Made by a program: the position numbers and the translations under genes
Notes under the pieces: generated by a model
What the model saw: the letters and a program-made list of their open reading frames with translations, nothing else
Databases searched by the model: none
Told to the model about the DNA's origin: nothing
Part shown: piece by piece, positions 35,237 through 44,364 of the stretch
How the letters are laid out: every line of letters begins with the position of its first letter
Numbering within the stretch: the stretch's first letter is position 1
DNA from: Hirschia sp.
GTDB taxonomy: Bacteria; Pseudomonadota; Alphaproteobacteria; Caulobacterales; Hyphomonadaceae
Reading direction: 5' to 3'
Length of the DNA: 64,000 nt
NCBI GenBank assembly: GCA_002709235.1
Contig: PAQI01000024.1
Span: 241,658-305,657 of the forward strand

Positions 35237-36793
35237 ATGAGCTTTGCGCGCAATGTGCTGGTCCAGTCTTCGTTCACGCTGGGCAGTCGCATTCTCGGCC
35301 TTGGCAGGGAGATGCTGTTCTTTGCAAAGCTGGGCGCAGGCCCGGTGAATGACGCCTATCTGACGGCGCTGCAATTTCCCAATCTGTTTCGGCGCCTGCT
35401 CGCGGAAGGGGCATTTTCTCAGGCCTTTGTGCCGATTTATTCGCGGACACAGGCCGAGGAAGGTGACGCGGAAGCCGCCCGCATGGCGACGGAAAGCCTC
35501 TCCATGCTGTTCACCGCGACGCTGGTCCTGTGTCTTGCTGCACAATTGGCGATGCCGTGGATCATGATGGTGCTGCAGGCCGGTTACCGCGACGATGAAA
35601 AGATCTTCAAGCTCTCTATTCTATTGACGCAGATCACCATGCCCTATCTGACCGGCATGGCATTATCGGCCCTGTTTGCCGGGGTCCTCAATGCTGGCGG
35701 ACGGTTTATGCTGTCGGCGGCTGCACCAACCCTGCTCAATATCTGTCTGATCACGGTTGCCTTGATCTATAATGACCCAACGGATGTGGCCCTGGCGGGG
35801 AGTGTCGCGATCACCGTGTCCGGATTTTTGCAGGCGGCGGCGCTGTTCTGGGGTGTGAGGCGGCAGGGCATTGACCTTCATTTCCGCTTGCCTCGCATGA
35901 CGCCCGCCGTCAAACGCGTGGTGATGGTTGCTGTTCCGGGTGCGCTTGCGGCCAGTGCGACACAGATCAATATCATTGTCTCCATGTCGATTGCCTCCTT
36001 CGAGGAGGGAGCCAAGAGCTGGCTGGCCTCGGCGGACCGGCTCTATCAATTGCCATTGGGCATTATCGGCGTGGCTGTGGGAGTGGCAATCCTTCCCAGA
36101 TTGTCGCGCGCCATGTCTGCGGCAGGCTCCCCGGAAGAGACTCGCAAGACGATAGATGAAGGCATCGGACTGTCCATGGCGCTGACATTACCCGCCGCCG
36201 CGGCATTGGGGGCCATCCCGTTCTTCCTCATCGAAGCCTTGTTCCGGCGCGGCGAATATACGGTGTTCGATGCCCAGATGTCGTCGCTGGCGCTGATGCA
36301 TTATGCGTGGGGTGTGCCTGCCTTTGTCCTGGTGAAGGTGCTCTCGCCAGCCTTCTTTGCGCGCGAAGATACCGTCACGCCCATGCGCTATGCTGTGATC
36401 ACCGTTTTGTTCAACACCATAGTGGGGGCAGGGGCGTTCTTCTGGCTGCGCGCACATGACATGGCGGGCTTTCCCGGCCTGGCCGCTGCCACCAGCCTTG
36501 CCGCCTGGCTCAATGTGATTTTGCTGTCGATCACGCTCTGGATGCGGGGACATTATCGTCCCACGCCCTTGCTGGTATCACGTCTGGTCAGGGTTCTGAT
36601 TTCAACGGCAGTTCTGACAGCGGCGCTCGTCATGGCTATCCATTATCGCGTCGAGATCGAAGCCATATTGATGGGATCGAAATTCCTGACACTCATTGCA
36701 GTGGTCATCGGTGGTGGGTTGATCTACGCCATTGCCGCCTTTGCGACAGGGGCCATACGAATGTCGGAAATCAGCCGTGCAGTGCGGCGCTGA
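35237..36793 (+). CDS. murJ: Lipid II flippase MurJ
   Basis: Integral membrane MOP-superfamily flippase moving lipid II to the periplasmic face. 518 residues, about 14 helices. The start SFARNVLVQSSFTLGSRILGLGREML and the N-terminal FRRLLAEGAFSQAFVPIYS are diagnostic, with the key Arg/Asp residues of the cavity near LYQLPLGIIGVAVGVAILPRLSR. It begins 12 bases after glnD and is probably in the same transcript. Confidence 0.96.
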   Translation: MSFARNVLVQSSFTLGSRILGLGREMLFFAKLGAGPVNDAYLTALQFPNLFRRLLAEGAFSQAFVPIYSRTQAEEGDAEAARMATESLSMLFTATLVLCLAAQLAMPWIMMVLQAGYRDDEKIFKLSILLTQITMPYLTGMALSALFAGVLNAGGRFMLSAAAPTLLNICLITVALIYNDPTDVALAGSVAITVSGFLQAAALFWGVRRQGIDLHFRLPRMTPAVKRVVMVAVPGALAASATQINIIVSMSIASFEEGAKSWLASADRLYQLPLGIIGVAVGVAILPRLSRAMSAAGSPEETRKTIDEGIGLSMALTLPAAAALGAIPFFLIEALFRRGEYTVFDAQMSSLALMHYAWGVPAFVLVKVLSPAFFAREDTVTPMRYAVITVLFNTIVGAGAFFWLRAHDMAGFPGLAAATSLAAWLNVILLSITLWMRGHYRPTPLLVSRLVRVLISTAVLTAALVMAIHYRVEIEAILMGSKFLTLIAVVIGGGLIYAIAAFATGAIRMSEISRAVRR

Positions 36794-36896
36794 AGCCAGG
36801 CTGGCAATTCCGTCCCTGCAGGGTGCTTGCAACTGAAAGTCTTTCGGCGTTAAACCGCTGGCTCTTTCTGTGACGATAATAAAGGCGTGTCCCGAC

Positions 36897-37928
36897 ATGA
36901 GCGATGACAGCAAATCCTATGATGGCCCCGAACGGGTTTTCTCCGGAATGCAGCCCTCAGGCGATCTGCATCTGGGTAATTATCTGGGCGCGCTGATCAA
37001 TTGGGTGCGTCTTCAGGATGAACATGAATGCGTCTATTGCATCGTGGACATGCACGCCATCACCGTGCCGCAGGATCCGAAGAAGCTGGCCAGCCAGACG
37101 CGTGAGATCGCTTCCGCATGGTTGGCGGCGGGCATCGATCCCGAGCGCGCCATGGTCTATGCGCAATCTTCTGTTCCGGCCCATGCTCAACTGGCCTGGA
37201 TCTTCAATTGTGTAGCCCGCATGGGCTGGGTTGAACGCATGACCCAGTTCAAGGACAAGGCTGGCAAGGATTCAGAGCGCGCCTCTGTTGGGCTGTTTAC
37301 CTATCCGGTCCTGCAGGCGGCAGACATTCTTGCCTTCAAGGGCACACATGTGCCTGTGGGTGAAGACCAGAAACAGCATCTGGAACTGTCGCGCGACATT
37401 GCCGAGAAGTTCAATCGAGACTTTGACGCACCGGGCTTCTTCCCCCAGCCGGAACCCCTGATCCAGGGTCCGGGCGCACGCATCATGTCGCTCAAGGACG
37501 GTACGAAGAAAATGTCGAAATCCGATCCGTCCGATTTGTCGCGGATCAATCTGATCGATGATGCCGACACAATCGCGAAGAAGATCAAGAAGGCGAAATC
37601 CGATTCAGATGCGCTGCCCTCTGAAACAGAAGGGCTGGAAGGGCGGCCGGAAGCGGCAAACCTTGTCGGCATCTATGCGGTGCTGGCCGGGCAGACAACT
37701 GCGCAGGTCTTGTCTGAATTTGGCGGTGACGGCTTTGGCAGGTTCAAGCCTGCCCTGGCGGAACTGGCTGTCGAGAAACTCTCCCCCATCACCAGCGCCA
37801 TGCGTGACTATATGGCTGATCCGGCTCAAGTAGACAGGATACTGGAACAGGGTGCCGCGCGTGCACGCGACATCTCCGAACCGATCCTTGCGGAAGTTCG
37901 TCGCATTGTCGGCTTCTGGGGATCATGA
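36897..37928 (+). CDS. trpS: Tryptophanyl-tRNA synthetase
   Basis: Class I synthetase, 343 residues. [20 protein letters not shown] contains the HIGH equivalent (DLHLGN); [21 protein letters not shown] and [10 protein letters not shown] line the active site; KKMSKSDPS is the KMSKS loop. ATG 36897 is the likely start; a GTG at 36870 would add nine residues. It follows murJ after 103 bases containing a weak promoter-like TTGCAA-N17-TTAAAC. Confidence 0.96.
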   Translation: MSDDSKSYDGPERVFSGMQPSGDLHLGNYLGALINWVRLQDEHECVYCIVDMHAITVPQDPKKLASQTREIASAWLAAGIDPERAMVYAQSSVPAHAQLAWIFNCVARMGWVERMTQFKDKAGKDSERASVGLFTYPVLQAADILAFKGTHVPVGEDQKQHLELSRDIAEKFNRDFDAPGFFPQPEPLIQGPGARIMSLKDGTKKMSKSDPSDLSRINLIDDADTIAKKIKKAKSDSDALPSETEGLEGRPEAANLVGIYAVLAGQTTAQVLSEFGGDGFGRFKPALAELAVEKLSPITSAMRDYMADPAQVDRILEQGAARARDISEPILAEVRRIVGFWGS

Positions 37929-37970
37929 CCAAGTGCAACCCAGATTGCATTCGATAAAGGGAGAAGCCGT

Positions 37971-38501
37971 ATGAAACAGATCCATCTGGCAATTTTGGCG
38001 ACATGTCTGGTACTCGGTGCATGTGATCAGGCAAAAGATGAAACTGCACCAGCGCATGGTGAAGATCATGCGGCCGGGCATGGGGCCGAACATGAGCGGC
38101 CGCTTCCCGAGATCGACGAGAGTGGTTATGGAATTGCCAGCGCCATGATCCGGCCGCCTCTGGGTGGCCGCGATGTCACGGCGGGCTATCTGGATGTTGT
38201 CTCATCGAAGGATGATGCGATCGTCGGTGCGCATTCTGACAATATTGGCAGTATAGAACTTCACACACATGAGATGGATGATGATGGCGTCATGCTTATG
38301 CGTCAGGTGGATGATGTCCCACTGGCCGCAGGCAAGCTGGTGTCTTTCCAGCCCAAGGGGCTTCATCTCATGATGTTTGGCGTCTCTCAGCTTGAAACCG
38401 GCGATGTGATCAATGTGACGCTTGAATTTGCGTCAGGTGCACAAAAAACTGTTCCATTCGTGGTTGAAACGCCATCTGTCACGCTAAATCAGGAAAATTG
38501 A
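37971..38501 (+). CDS. PCu(A)C-type copper chaperone, lipoprotein
   Basis: 176 residues. Lipobox LGAC (Cys 18), a His-rich linker (AHGEDHAAGHGAEHE, about 25-40), then a PCu(A)C domain with the copper ligands in order: His in IELHTHEM, Met in GVMLMRQ, and His-x-Met in GLHLMMFG. Such proteins deliver Cu(I) to cytochrome oxidase in the periplasm. No Sco or oxidase gene is adjacent; the bd oxidase at 50 kb has no copper. The lipid anchor and extra His cluster are less usual than a soluble form. A GGGAGAAG ribosome site precedes the ATG. Confidence 0.85.
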   Translation: MKQIHLAILATCLVLGACDQAKDETAPAHGEDHAAGHGAEHERPLPEIDESGYGIASAMIRPPLGGRDVTAGYLDVVSSKDDAIVGAHSDNIGSIELHTHEMDDDGVMLMRQVDDVPLAAGKLVSFQPKGLHLMMFGVSQLETGDVINVTLEFASGAQKTVPFVVETPSVTLNQEN

Positions 38502-38595
38502 TCCAGTTTGGCCGCGAAGTTACTTGCGCGCAGCTACTGGAATCTACAAAGTAAACAAAGATTAAATTCGATACCCGCGTGTTGAGGTGAAGAAT

Positions 38596-39633
38596 ATGTC
38601 CGTCATCCCGTTTCGTCCCAAGAAGGTCGAAGACGAACATGCTCCTGAGGAATTGGGAAATCCCCTTGCCTTGCGTGGATCACCTCAGCCAGCACCAACC
38701 CCGGAAACTATTGCTCTTGCCCGGCAAAGACAGCGATTGCGTCGTTTCGTCATGCTGGTTCCAGCCTTGCTGGTCAGTGCCTACGTGATCTATTGGGCGC
38801 TGACGCTCTGGTCGCACAAGGTCGATGACGACCTGTCATTTCCGACAAATGTCCGCCAGACTTGGTCATCTCCCTGGGCTGGCGTCACGGCCTCGATACT
38901 GGAACGCGAATATGAATCCAATGGCTGGGCGCCATCCGCCGAAGCCTGGATGCCTGCGGCACGCCTGACGGCCAAACCTGCCTGGCAGACCTCACTTGTC
39001 GAAGCGCTCGGCCAGCATGCGGGACTTGCGGCTGAGCAGGCATTGGAATCGGAAGGCGAGGTTGACGCTGATCTGGCCACCGCCGCGCGCCTACTGACCG
39101 GCAGCGTCAATCCATCCGAATTGCGAGCAGCCCGCGAGGCCTTTGTCAGCTATGATGGGCGCGTACGCCGCCACCGGATATCAGGCGCAATCTCTTCGGA
39201 GCAGTTCAGTCAACGCCTGATGATGATGACCGGCTGGGCAGAAGCCTCCAGCCGGGAATTGATGGATGTGTTTCACACCACCGATTCCTGGCCGCTGGAC
39301 GATCAGGCTGTTGTCGCGATCTATCGTGCGCGTGCGCGTGGTTATGCAGCGCATCGACTGATCTCTTCGATTGATGGCCAGTATCGCGGCGATGTGCAGG
39401 TCTATCGCGATGCTGCCCTGCGCGCCTGGGGCAGGGTTGCACAGTTTTCACCACTGATCATCGTCAATGGATCGCCTGATTCCATGCTGTTCACCTCTCA
39501 CGCAGCCTCCATGCGGGCCATGTTGCTTGAGGCGGAACGTGAAACGCGCGCCTATGCGCAGGCCATCACGGCAATGAATTCGGCGTCTGAACCTGTTGCG
39601 GGAACAGCGGATGCGGACGCAAATTCCATATGA
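38596..39633 (+). CDS. Single-pass membrane protein, unknown
   Basis: 345 residues. A cytoplasmic Pro/Glu-rich N-terminus (1-48), one membrane helix (about 51-72, FVMLVPALLVSAYVIYWAL) after an RQRQRLRR stop, then a ~270-residue, mostly helical, Ala-rich periplasmic part (QALESEGEVDADLATAARLL; AFVSYDGRVRRHRISGAISSEQF). I recognise no domain. ATG 38596 has GAGGTGA at 6 bases; GTG 38587 lies inside that site. It sits between the copper chaperone and the usp-nifU block. Confidence 0.7.
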   Translation: MSVIPFRPKKVEDEHAPEELGNPLALRGSPQPAPTPETIALARQRQRLRRFVMLVPALLVSAYVIYWALTLWSHKVDDDLSFPTNVRQTWSSPWAGVTASILEREYESNGWAPSAEAWMPAARLTAKPAWQTSLVEALGQHAGLAAEQALESEGEVDADLATAARLLTGSVNPSELRAAREAFVSYDGRVRRHRISGAISSEQFSQRLMMMTGWAEASSRELMDVFHTTDSWPLDDQAVVAIYRARARGYAAHRLISSIDGQYRGDVQVYRDAALRAWGRVAQFSPLIIVNGSPDSMLFTSHAASMRAMLLEAERETRAYAQAITAMNSASEPVAGTADADANSI

Positions 39634-39696
39634 AGCCGGGTTTCTCCGTTTGATTGAGTCCTTGACGGGCCGAACAAGATCAAGCGTCATGTCGCC

Positions 39697-40182
39697 ATGA
39701 CAGTGCCAAACCGAAAATTTCTGGTGATTTCTGACGAAACCCTTGAGGCCGAAGCAGCCGCAATGTTTGCGGGTATGCGAGCCGCTGCCGTGGGGGTCGG
39801 CCTGGTGATCTTGCGCGTGGCGCGGGTATCCGGGTTTGGTCACTGGCGCGGGCTGGACGAGGAGATGCGGACCGAGGCACGCGATTCGGCGCTTTTCGAG
39901 GCGCGCGCCCTGGCTGAAAAAGTGGCTGCGCGCACAGGTGTAGAGGCCGAAATTGTCATCAAGGAAGGTGAACCCGTCGCGGCGATCCATGAGACTGTCA
40001 AACAGGATGATGCGATCAAGGTACTGGTTCTGGCAGCGGGTCACGGCCGACGAGGTCCGGGACCGCTCGTCTCCCGGATTGGCAAGGGGCGACCTCTGGC
40101 TGGCAGACCAATTGCGATCACGGTTGTTCCAGGCGGGTTGAACGATGAGGAGATGGATGAAATGGGCGGGCTCGCCGGATAG
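39697..40182 (+). CDS. Universal stress protein (UspA) family
   Basis: 161 residues with the Usp alpha/beta fold: NRKFLVISDETLEAEAAAMFAGMRAAAVGVGLVILRV at the start, a middle helix ESALFEARALAEKV-like region, EIVIKEGEPVAAIHETV, and the C-terminal KVLVLAAGHGRRGPGPLVS followed by PIAITVVPGG. The usual ATP-binding G-2x-G-9x-G(S/T) pattern is only partly kept (GHGRRGPGPLVS). In many alphaproteobacteria a usp gene precedes nifU, as here. Confidence 0.88.
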   Translation: MTVPNRKFLVISDETLEAEAAAMFAGMRAAAVGVGLVILRVARVSGFGHWRGLDEEMRTEARDSALFEARALAEKVAARTGVEAEIVIKEGEPVAAIHETVKQDDAIKVLVLAAGHGRRGPGPLVSRIGKGRPLAGRPIAITVVPGGLNDEEMDEMGGLAG

Positions 40183-40266
40183 GTGAGATCAGGTCGCTTC
40201 GTTGATGTTCAACCGATCAAATTGATGTGCACACCCTTGTCTGAAATGAAAAACCGACCCATCTGG

Positions 40267-40286
40267 AAGGTCTGAGGAGACCTTTT
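40267..40286 (+). promoter_or_regulatory. Hairpin holding the nifU-type gene's ribosome site
   Basis: AAGGTCT (40267-40273), loop GAGG, AGACCTT (40278-40284), then TTC. The stem is a perfect 7 bp with a 4-base loop. The only Shine-Dalgarno, GAGGAG (40274-40279), sits in the loop and 3' arm, 12 bases before the ATG at 40292. The T-run is too short for a normal terminator, so translational control is the better reading. Confidence 0.5.
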
Positions 40287-40291
40287 CGCAT

Positions 40292-40870
40292 ATGTTCATC
40301 CAGACTGAAGCCACACCAAATCCTGACACTCTGAAATTCCTGCCCGGTCGTGAGGTTTCACCCGGCACGCCATTCCAGTTTGATAGTCTGGACGATAGCG
40401 CCCCTTCGCCATTGGCCAAGGCACTGTTCCAGCTCAAGAACGTGTCCAGTGTTTTTCTCGGCGCTGATTATGTTGCTGTCTCCAAGACAGAGGCGGCGGA
40501 CTGGGCTGTCCTGAAGCCACAGGTGCTGGCGGCGATCATGGATCATTTCATGTCGGGTCTTCCGGTTGTCGAGGACAGCGCGCAGGGCGGCAGTTCTCAC
40601 GATGATGATGAAACCGTCTATGAAGGCGAAGCTGCTGAAATCGTCACCGAGATCAAGGAATTGCTGGAAACCCGGGTGCGCCCGGCGGTTGCCGCAGATG
40701 GTGGGGATATCGTGTTCCGCCGGTTCGAGAAGTCATCGGGAATTGTCACGCTGACCATGCGGGGCGCTTGTGCAGGCTGCCCATCCTCGACGATGACGCT
40801 CAAGAATGGCATTGAAAACCTGCTGCGCCATTACATTCCTGAAGTTACCGCTGTAGAAGCTACTGAATAA
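40292..40870 (+). CDS. NifU-family Fe-S cluster carrier (NfuA-like)
   Basis: 192 residues: N-terminal Nfu_N domain (MFIQTEATPNPDTLKFLPGR ... NVSSVFLGADYVAVSK), an acidic linker with DDDETVYEGEA, and the C-terminal NifU domain with RVRPAVAADGGDIVF and the cluster ligands C160-x-x-C163 in GACAGCPSSTMTLKNGIE. Carries Fe-S clusters to client enzymes; MiaB, HemW and Nth in this window are possible clients. It is the first of a co-directional run with tsaB, rimI and fur. Its leader hairpin could control translation. Confidence 0.94.
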   Translation: MFIQTEATPNPDTLKFLPGREVSPGTPFQFDSLDDSAPSPLAKALFQLKNVSSVFLGADYVAVSKTEAADWAVLKPQVLAAIMDHFMSGLPVVEDSAQGGSSHDDDETVYEGEAAEIVTEIKELLETRVRPAVAADGGDIVFRRFEKSSGIVTLTMRGACAGCPSSTMTLKNGIENLLRHYIPEVTAVEATE

Positions 40871-40906
40871 TCGTTTCGGGCGCCTGGCGTCCGCCAAGGC
40901 AAGACC

Positions 40907-41581
40907 ATGAAAATTCTGGCGATCAATAGTGTCGGTCCGGCCTGTGAAGCTGCGGTCCTGTCGGCAGGCGGCATCCTGTCCTGCATTTCTGAACCAATGC
41001 AGCGTGGTCATGATGTGCGACTGCCTGCAGTGGTGAAGGCATCCCTGGCGGGGGCGGCGCAATCCTTTGGTGATATGGATCGGATCGCGGTCGTCATTGG
41101 CCCGGGTTCGTTTACCGGCGTGCGTGTCGGAGTGGCCTTTGCGCGTGGGCTCGGGCTGGCGCTGGATCGGGATGTTGTCGGCGTGACGAGCTTGGAAGCT
41201 GCCATGCCTGCTGATGATTTGTCTGGGCGTTGGATCGGCGTATTGCCGGCAAAGAAGCGCCTGCCGGATCTGAGCTGGTGGACGCAGGTCTTTGAAGAGG
41301 GTGTCGCGCTGGATGAGCCTCAGGAAACGGCACAGGAAAACCTGGGCAAACTGCTGGATCAGGCAAAAGGTGTGTTCGGTGATATCGCCTCGCTGCCGGA
41401 GCTGCCATCCGATAGTGCATTGATGCGGGTGGAAACGACGGTCAGCGTGGAGCAGGCGGCCCGGTTTGCAGCGGCGATCACATTCCCACACCAACACCCA
41501 CCGCGCCCGGCCTATGTGCGCGACCCCGATGCAGTTCCTGCCGCATCGCTCCTCCAGAAAAATGCGGATGGGATCAGCTGA
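40907..41581 (+). CDS. tsaB: tRNA N6-adenosine threonylcarbamoyltransferase complex subunit TsaB
   Basis: 224 residues; partner of TsaD and TsaE in making t6A37 in ANN-reading tRNAs. The ASKHA start (ILAINSVGPACEAAVLS), the phosphate loop region IAVVIGPGSFTGVRVGVAFARGLGLAL and VTSLEA are typical; the C-terminal half is shorter and divergent, as in most alphaproteobacteria. The stop overlaps the rimI start by 1 base (TGATG), the classical tsaB-rimI pair. Confidence 0.93.
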   Translation: MKILAINSVGPACEAAVLSAGGILSCISEPMQRGHDVRLPAVVKASLAGAAQSFGDMDRIAVVIGPGSFTGVRVGVAFARGLGLALDRDVVGVTSLEAAMPADDLSGRWIGVLPAKKRLPDLSWWTQVFEEGVALDEPQETAQENLGKLLDQAKGVFGDIASLPELPSDSALMRVETTVSVEQAARFAAAITFPHQHPPRPAYVRDPDAVPAASLLQKNADGIS

Positions 41582-42063
41582 TGCCAAGCGAGGTCAAATC
41601 CATTGTGATCGGTCGTGGATCTACGCGTCATGCAAAGACCCTGGAATCCGTTCATGCAACCAGCTTTGAATCATCCTGGGATGCCCATTCGATATCAGGA
41701 TGGATTTCGCACCCTCATGGATTTTCCGCGATGGCGATGGAGCAGCGTCAGTCACCGCCCTTCGCATTTGCACTGGCGCTTGCGGCGGGCGACAATGCAG
41801 AATTGTTGACCATTGCCGTCGGACGCGATTATCGCCAGACGGGGGTGGCACGAAAGCTGGTCGCCTTTCTTGATCAGCAGGCCGATGATCTGGGCCTCGA
41901 ACGGTGGATGCTGGAGGTGGCGCGAGACAATGACGCCGCGAAAAAGCTCTATACCAGCCTTGGTTTCGAGGAGGTTGGAGTCCGGCGAAATTATTACCGG
42001 GAGAGCACGGGGGCAGTGGATGCTCTGGTGATGACGGCAGCAGTTGGTCGACTTCAGGTCTAG
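41581..42063 (+). CDS. rimI: Ribosomal protein bS18 alanine N-acetyltransferase (GNAT)
   Basis: 160 residues with the GNAT fold: AELLTIAVGRDYRQTGVARKLVAFL contains the acetyl-CoA pyrophosphate loop (RDYRQTGVA) and WMLEVARDNDAAKKLYTSLGFEEVGVRRNYY is the C-terminal core expected of RimI. Translational coupling to tsaB supports the assignment over a generic acetyltransferase. The N-terminal 30 residues are slightly longer than in E. coli RimI. Confidence 0.9.
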   Translation: MPSEVKSIVIGRGSTRHAKTLESVHATSFESSWDAHSISGWISHPHGFSAMAMEQRQSPPFAFALALAAGDNAELLTIAVGRDYRQTGVARKLVAFLDQQADDLGLERWMLEVARDNDAAKKLYTSLGFEEVGVRRNYYRESTGAVDALVMTAAVGRLQV

Positions 42064-42116
42064 ACAATCAAGGCTCAGCTGCGCATACCGTTAAACAAGA
42101 AGAAGGGCCGGAAACA

Positions 42117-42524
42117 ATGATTGAGCAACGTTGTATCGAAAAAGGCTTGCGGATGACCGAGCAGCGCCGGGTCATTGCGCGCATTTTGTCGACTGCCGAA
42201 GATCACCCGGATGCAGAAGAACTGCATAAGCGTGCGGTCAAGATCGATTCCAATATCTCGCTGGCCACGGTCTATCGGACGGTGAAGCTTTTCGAGGAAG
42301 CCGGAATCATCGAGCGGCTGGACTTTCGCGATGGCCGGTCGCGTTATGAAGAGGCAACGGATGATCACCATGATCATCTGATCAACGTCAAGAGTGGCGA
42401 AGTGATCGAGTTTGTCTCCGATGAGATCGAGCGGCTTCAGGAAGAGATTGCCCGCAAGCATGGCTTCCGACTGGTCGATCACCGGCTGGAACTCTATGCG
42501 GTTCCGCTGGATGAAAAAGGCTAG
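42117..42524 (+). CDS. fur: Fur-family transcriptional regulator
   Basis: 135 residues. Winged helix (EKGLRMTEQRRVIARILSTAEDHPDAEELHKRAVKIDSNISLATVYRTVKLFEEAGIIERL in sections), then the metal region ATDDHHDHLINVKSGEVIEF with the HHDH cluster, and the short dimer domain. The C-terminal CxxC zinc site of E. coli Fur is absent, as in alphaproteobacterial Fur/Mur/Irr relatives, so iron and manganese both remain possible. The order rimI-fur-miaB is the alphaproteobacterial norm. GAAGAAGGG precedes the ATG. Confidence 0.94.
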   Translation: MIEQRCIEKGLRMTEQRRVIARILSTAEDHPDAEELHKRAVKIDSNISLATVYRTVKLFEEAGIIERLDFRDGRSRYEEATDDHHDHLINVKSGEVIEFVSDEIERLQEEIARKHGFRLVDHRLELYAVPLDEKG

Positions 42525-42526
42525 TT

Positions 42527-42542
42527 GGCCTGCGTCTAGGCC
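42527..42542. terminator. Small hairpin between convergent fur and DUF7662 genes
   Basis: GGCCT (42527-42531) and AGGCC (42538-42542) pair around a 6-base loop in the 11-base gap and the end of the facing gene. The stem is short and has no T-run, so it is at most a weak terminator. Confidence 0.25.
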
Positions 42543-42811
42543 GCAATGCCCCAGATCTTGTGGGTCAGCTGACGCCGGAAGATCACCCATTCCTTTGCCA
42601 GATCCACGGCGCTGACATTCCAGCCTGCATTCATCCATGCACGTGCCTGAACATGTGAGCCGCCGGTCTCATTGGCCCACCATTCGCGATGCGTGCGGGC
42701 ACTGGCGGGCAGGGGAGCATCGATAAAGGATTCGATTTCGGCAAAGCTGGCACGAAACTCGTTTCTCCAAAGTTCCGACAGTTTTGTTTCGATGGGTGTG
42801 TATTTTGCCAT
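42536..42811 (-). CDS. Small DUF7662-like protein
   Basis: 91 residues: KYTPIETKLSEL, FAEIESFIDAPLPASARTHREWWANE, HVQARAWMNAGWNVSAVD. This matches, from memory, a widespread small domain (DUF7662) with the LP.SAR.HR.WW and H.QA.AW..AGW blocks. The function is unknown; related domains occur beside restriction or HNH genes and alone. ATG 42811 begins the conserved part. It sits as an antisense-strand singleton between fur and miaB, breaking that otherwise uniform run. Confidence 0.72.
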   Translation of the reverse strand: MAKYTPIETKLSELWRNEFRASFAEIESFIDAPLPASARTHREWWANETGGSHVQARAWMNAGWNVSAVDLAKEWVIFRRQLTHKIWGIAA

Positions 42812-42996
42812 GATGACGACCTGGATGAATTGTTGAACCAAGCATTAACCGGGTTCGTTAAGGTCTGGTGAAGCTATTGTATTTTTGGTGACAATACCCA
42901 ATTCGTCCTGACGGCACATTGTCTGGACCCTGCGCGTGACATCCACGCGAATCAGAACACTGGCCCTTTTTTCCATTTTGAGTCATAACGCCCCTC

Positions 42997-44364
42997 ATGA
43001 ACGCTGATCCAAAAGCGCCTGCAAAGCGCCTGTTTATCAAGACCTATGGCTGCCAGATGAATGTCTATGATTCCGAAAGGATGAAGGATGTTCTCAAGCC
43101 GCTTGGATACGCCCCGGCAGACAGCCCGGAAGGCGCAGATCTTGTTGTGCTCAACACCTGCCACATTCGCGAGAAGGCGACGGAAAAGGTGTTTTCCGAA
43201 CTGGGCCAGCTCAAGCGCATGAAACAGGAAACCGGCGGCAGGATGACGATTGCCGTGGCCGGGTGTGTGGCGCAGGCCGAAGGGGCCGAGATCATGCGCC
43301 GCCAGCCCGCTGTGGACCTGGTGCTTGGTCCGCAAAGCTATCACAAGCTGCCAGAAATGATCGCGCGCGTCAGTCGCCAGCTCGGTGACAGGCTGGAAAC
43401 CGATTTCGATGTCGAGGACAAGTTTGACGCGCTTCCAAAGCAGCGTGAAGCCGATGGCCCGGCGGCATTCGTGTCCGTGCAGGAAGGATGCGACAAGTTC
43501 TGCACATTCTGCGTGGTGCCCTATACGCGCGGTGCCGAATTTTCCCGCACGGTGGATGATATCGTGCTGGAAACACGCGGACTGGCGGCGCAGGGCGTGA
43601 AGGAAATCACCCTGCTGGGTCAGAACGTCAATGCGTTTCATGGCGCAGCTCCCGATGGCAATGGTGAGTGGGGTCTGGGCCAGCTGGTGCGCCACATCTC
43701 TAAAATTGGCGGGATTGACCGCATCCGTTACACAACCTCTCATCCGCGTGACATGGATGATGATCTTATCGCAGCACATGGCGAGTTGGATAACATGATG
43801 CCCTTCCTGCATCTTCCGGTGCAGTCCGGGTCTGACCGTATCCTGAAGGCGATGAACCGCGGGCACACGGCTGATCATTATCGCGATATCATGCGCAAGG
43901 TGCGTGACGCGCGCCCTGACATTGCGCTGGCCTCAGATTTCATCGTCGGCTTTCCCGGTGAGACGGATCAGGACTTTGAAGACACGATGGCTCTCGTGCG
44001 CGACATTGATTATGCAATAGCCTATTCGTTCAAATATTCGCGCCGTCCGGGTACGCCCGCCTCCGACATGTTCGCGCAGGTCGATGAGGATGTGAAGAAT
44101 GAGCGTCTGCAACGCCTGCAGGCCCTGTTGCGTGAACAGCAGGAACGCTTCAACCGTTCCCAGATCGGGCGGACACTTCCTATTCTCGTGACCGCAAAGG
44201 GTCGCATGAGCGGACAGGTTCATGGTCGCTCTCCCTATATGCAATCTGTGCATTTTGAAGGTTCAGAAGATCTCATCGGGCAGGTGGCAGACGTGAAGAT
44301 CGTGGATGCGAGCGTGAATTCGCTGGCAGGACAACTCATTTCCAGAAAAGAGGCGGCAGCTTGA
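42997..44364 (+). CDS. miaB: tRNA-2-methylthio-N6-dimethylallyladenosine synthase
   Basis: Radical SAM methylthiotransferase acting on A37 of tRNA. 455 residues: N-terminal cluster Cys in YGCQMN (C19), NTCHIREKA and VAGCVAQ; the SAM cluster C165-x3-C169-x2-C172 in [24 protein letters not shown]; a C-terminal TRAM domain starting near [21 protein letters not shown]. Full length. The stop overlaps the phoH TTG start (TTGA), beginning the miaB-phoH-ybeY-corC-lnt operon. Confidence 0.97.
   Translation: MNADPKAPAKRLFIKTYGCQMNVYDSERMKDVLKPLGYAPADSPEGADLVVLNTCHIREKATEKVFSELGQLKRMKQETGGRMTIAVAGCVAQAEGAEIMRRQPAVDLVLGPQSYHKLPEMIARVSRQLGDRLETDFDVEDKFDALPKQREADGPAAFVSVQEGCDKFCTFCVVPYTRGAEFSRTVDDIVLETRGLAAQGVKEITLLGQNVNAFHGAAPDGNGEWGLGQLVRHISKIGGIDRIRYTTSHPRDMDDDLIAAHGELDNMMPFLHLPVQSGSDRILKAMNRGHTADHYRDIMRKVRDARPDIALASDFIVGFPGETDQDFEDTMALVRDIDYAIAYSFKYSRRPGTPASDMFAQVDEDVKNERLQRLQALLREQQERFNRSQIGRTLPILVTAKGRMSGQVHGRSPYMQSVHFEGSEDLIGQVADVKIVDASVNSLAGQLISRKEAAA

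Noticed and set aside
36819..36850. TTGCAA-N17-TTAAAC as a firm trpS promoter
   Set aside because: Only 4/6 and 3/6 matches to consensus; not enough to list as a feature.
42845..42861. TTAA-N9-TTAA as a CtrA site upstream of miaB
   Set aside because: The spacer is 9 bases rather than 7 and the flanks do not fit the consensus; AT-rich intergenic sequence gives such pairs by chance.
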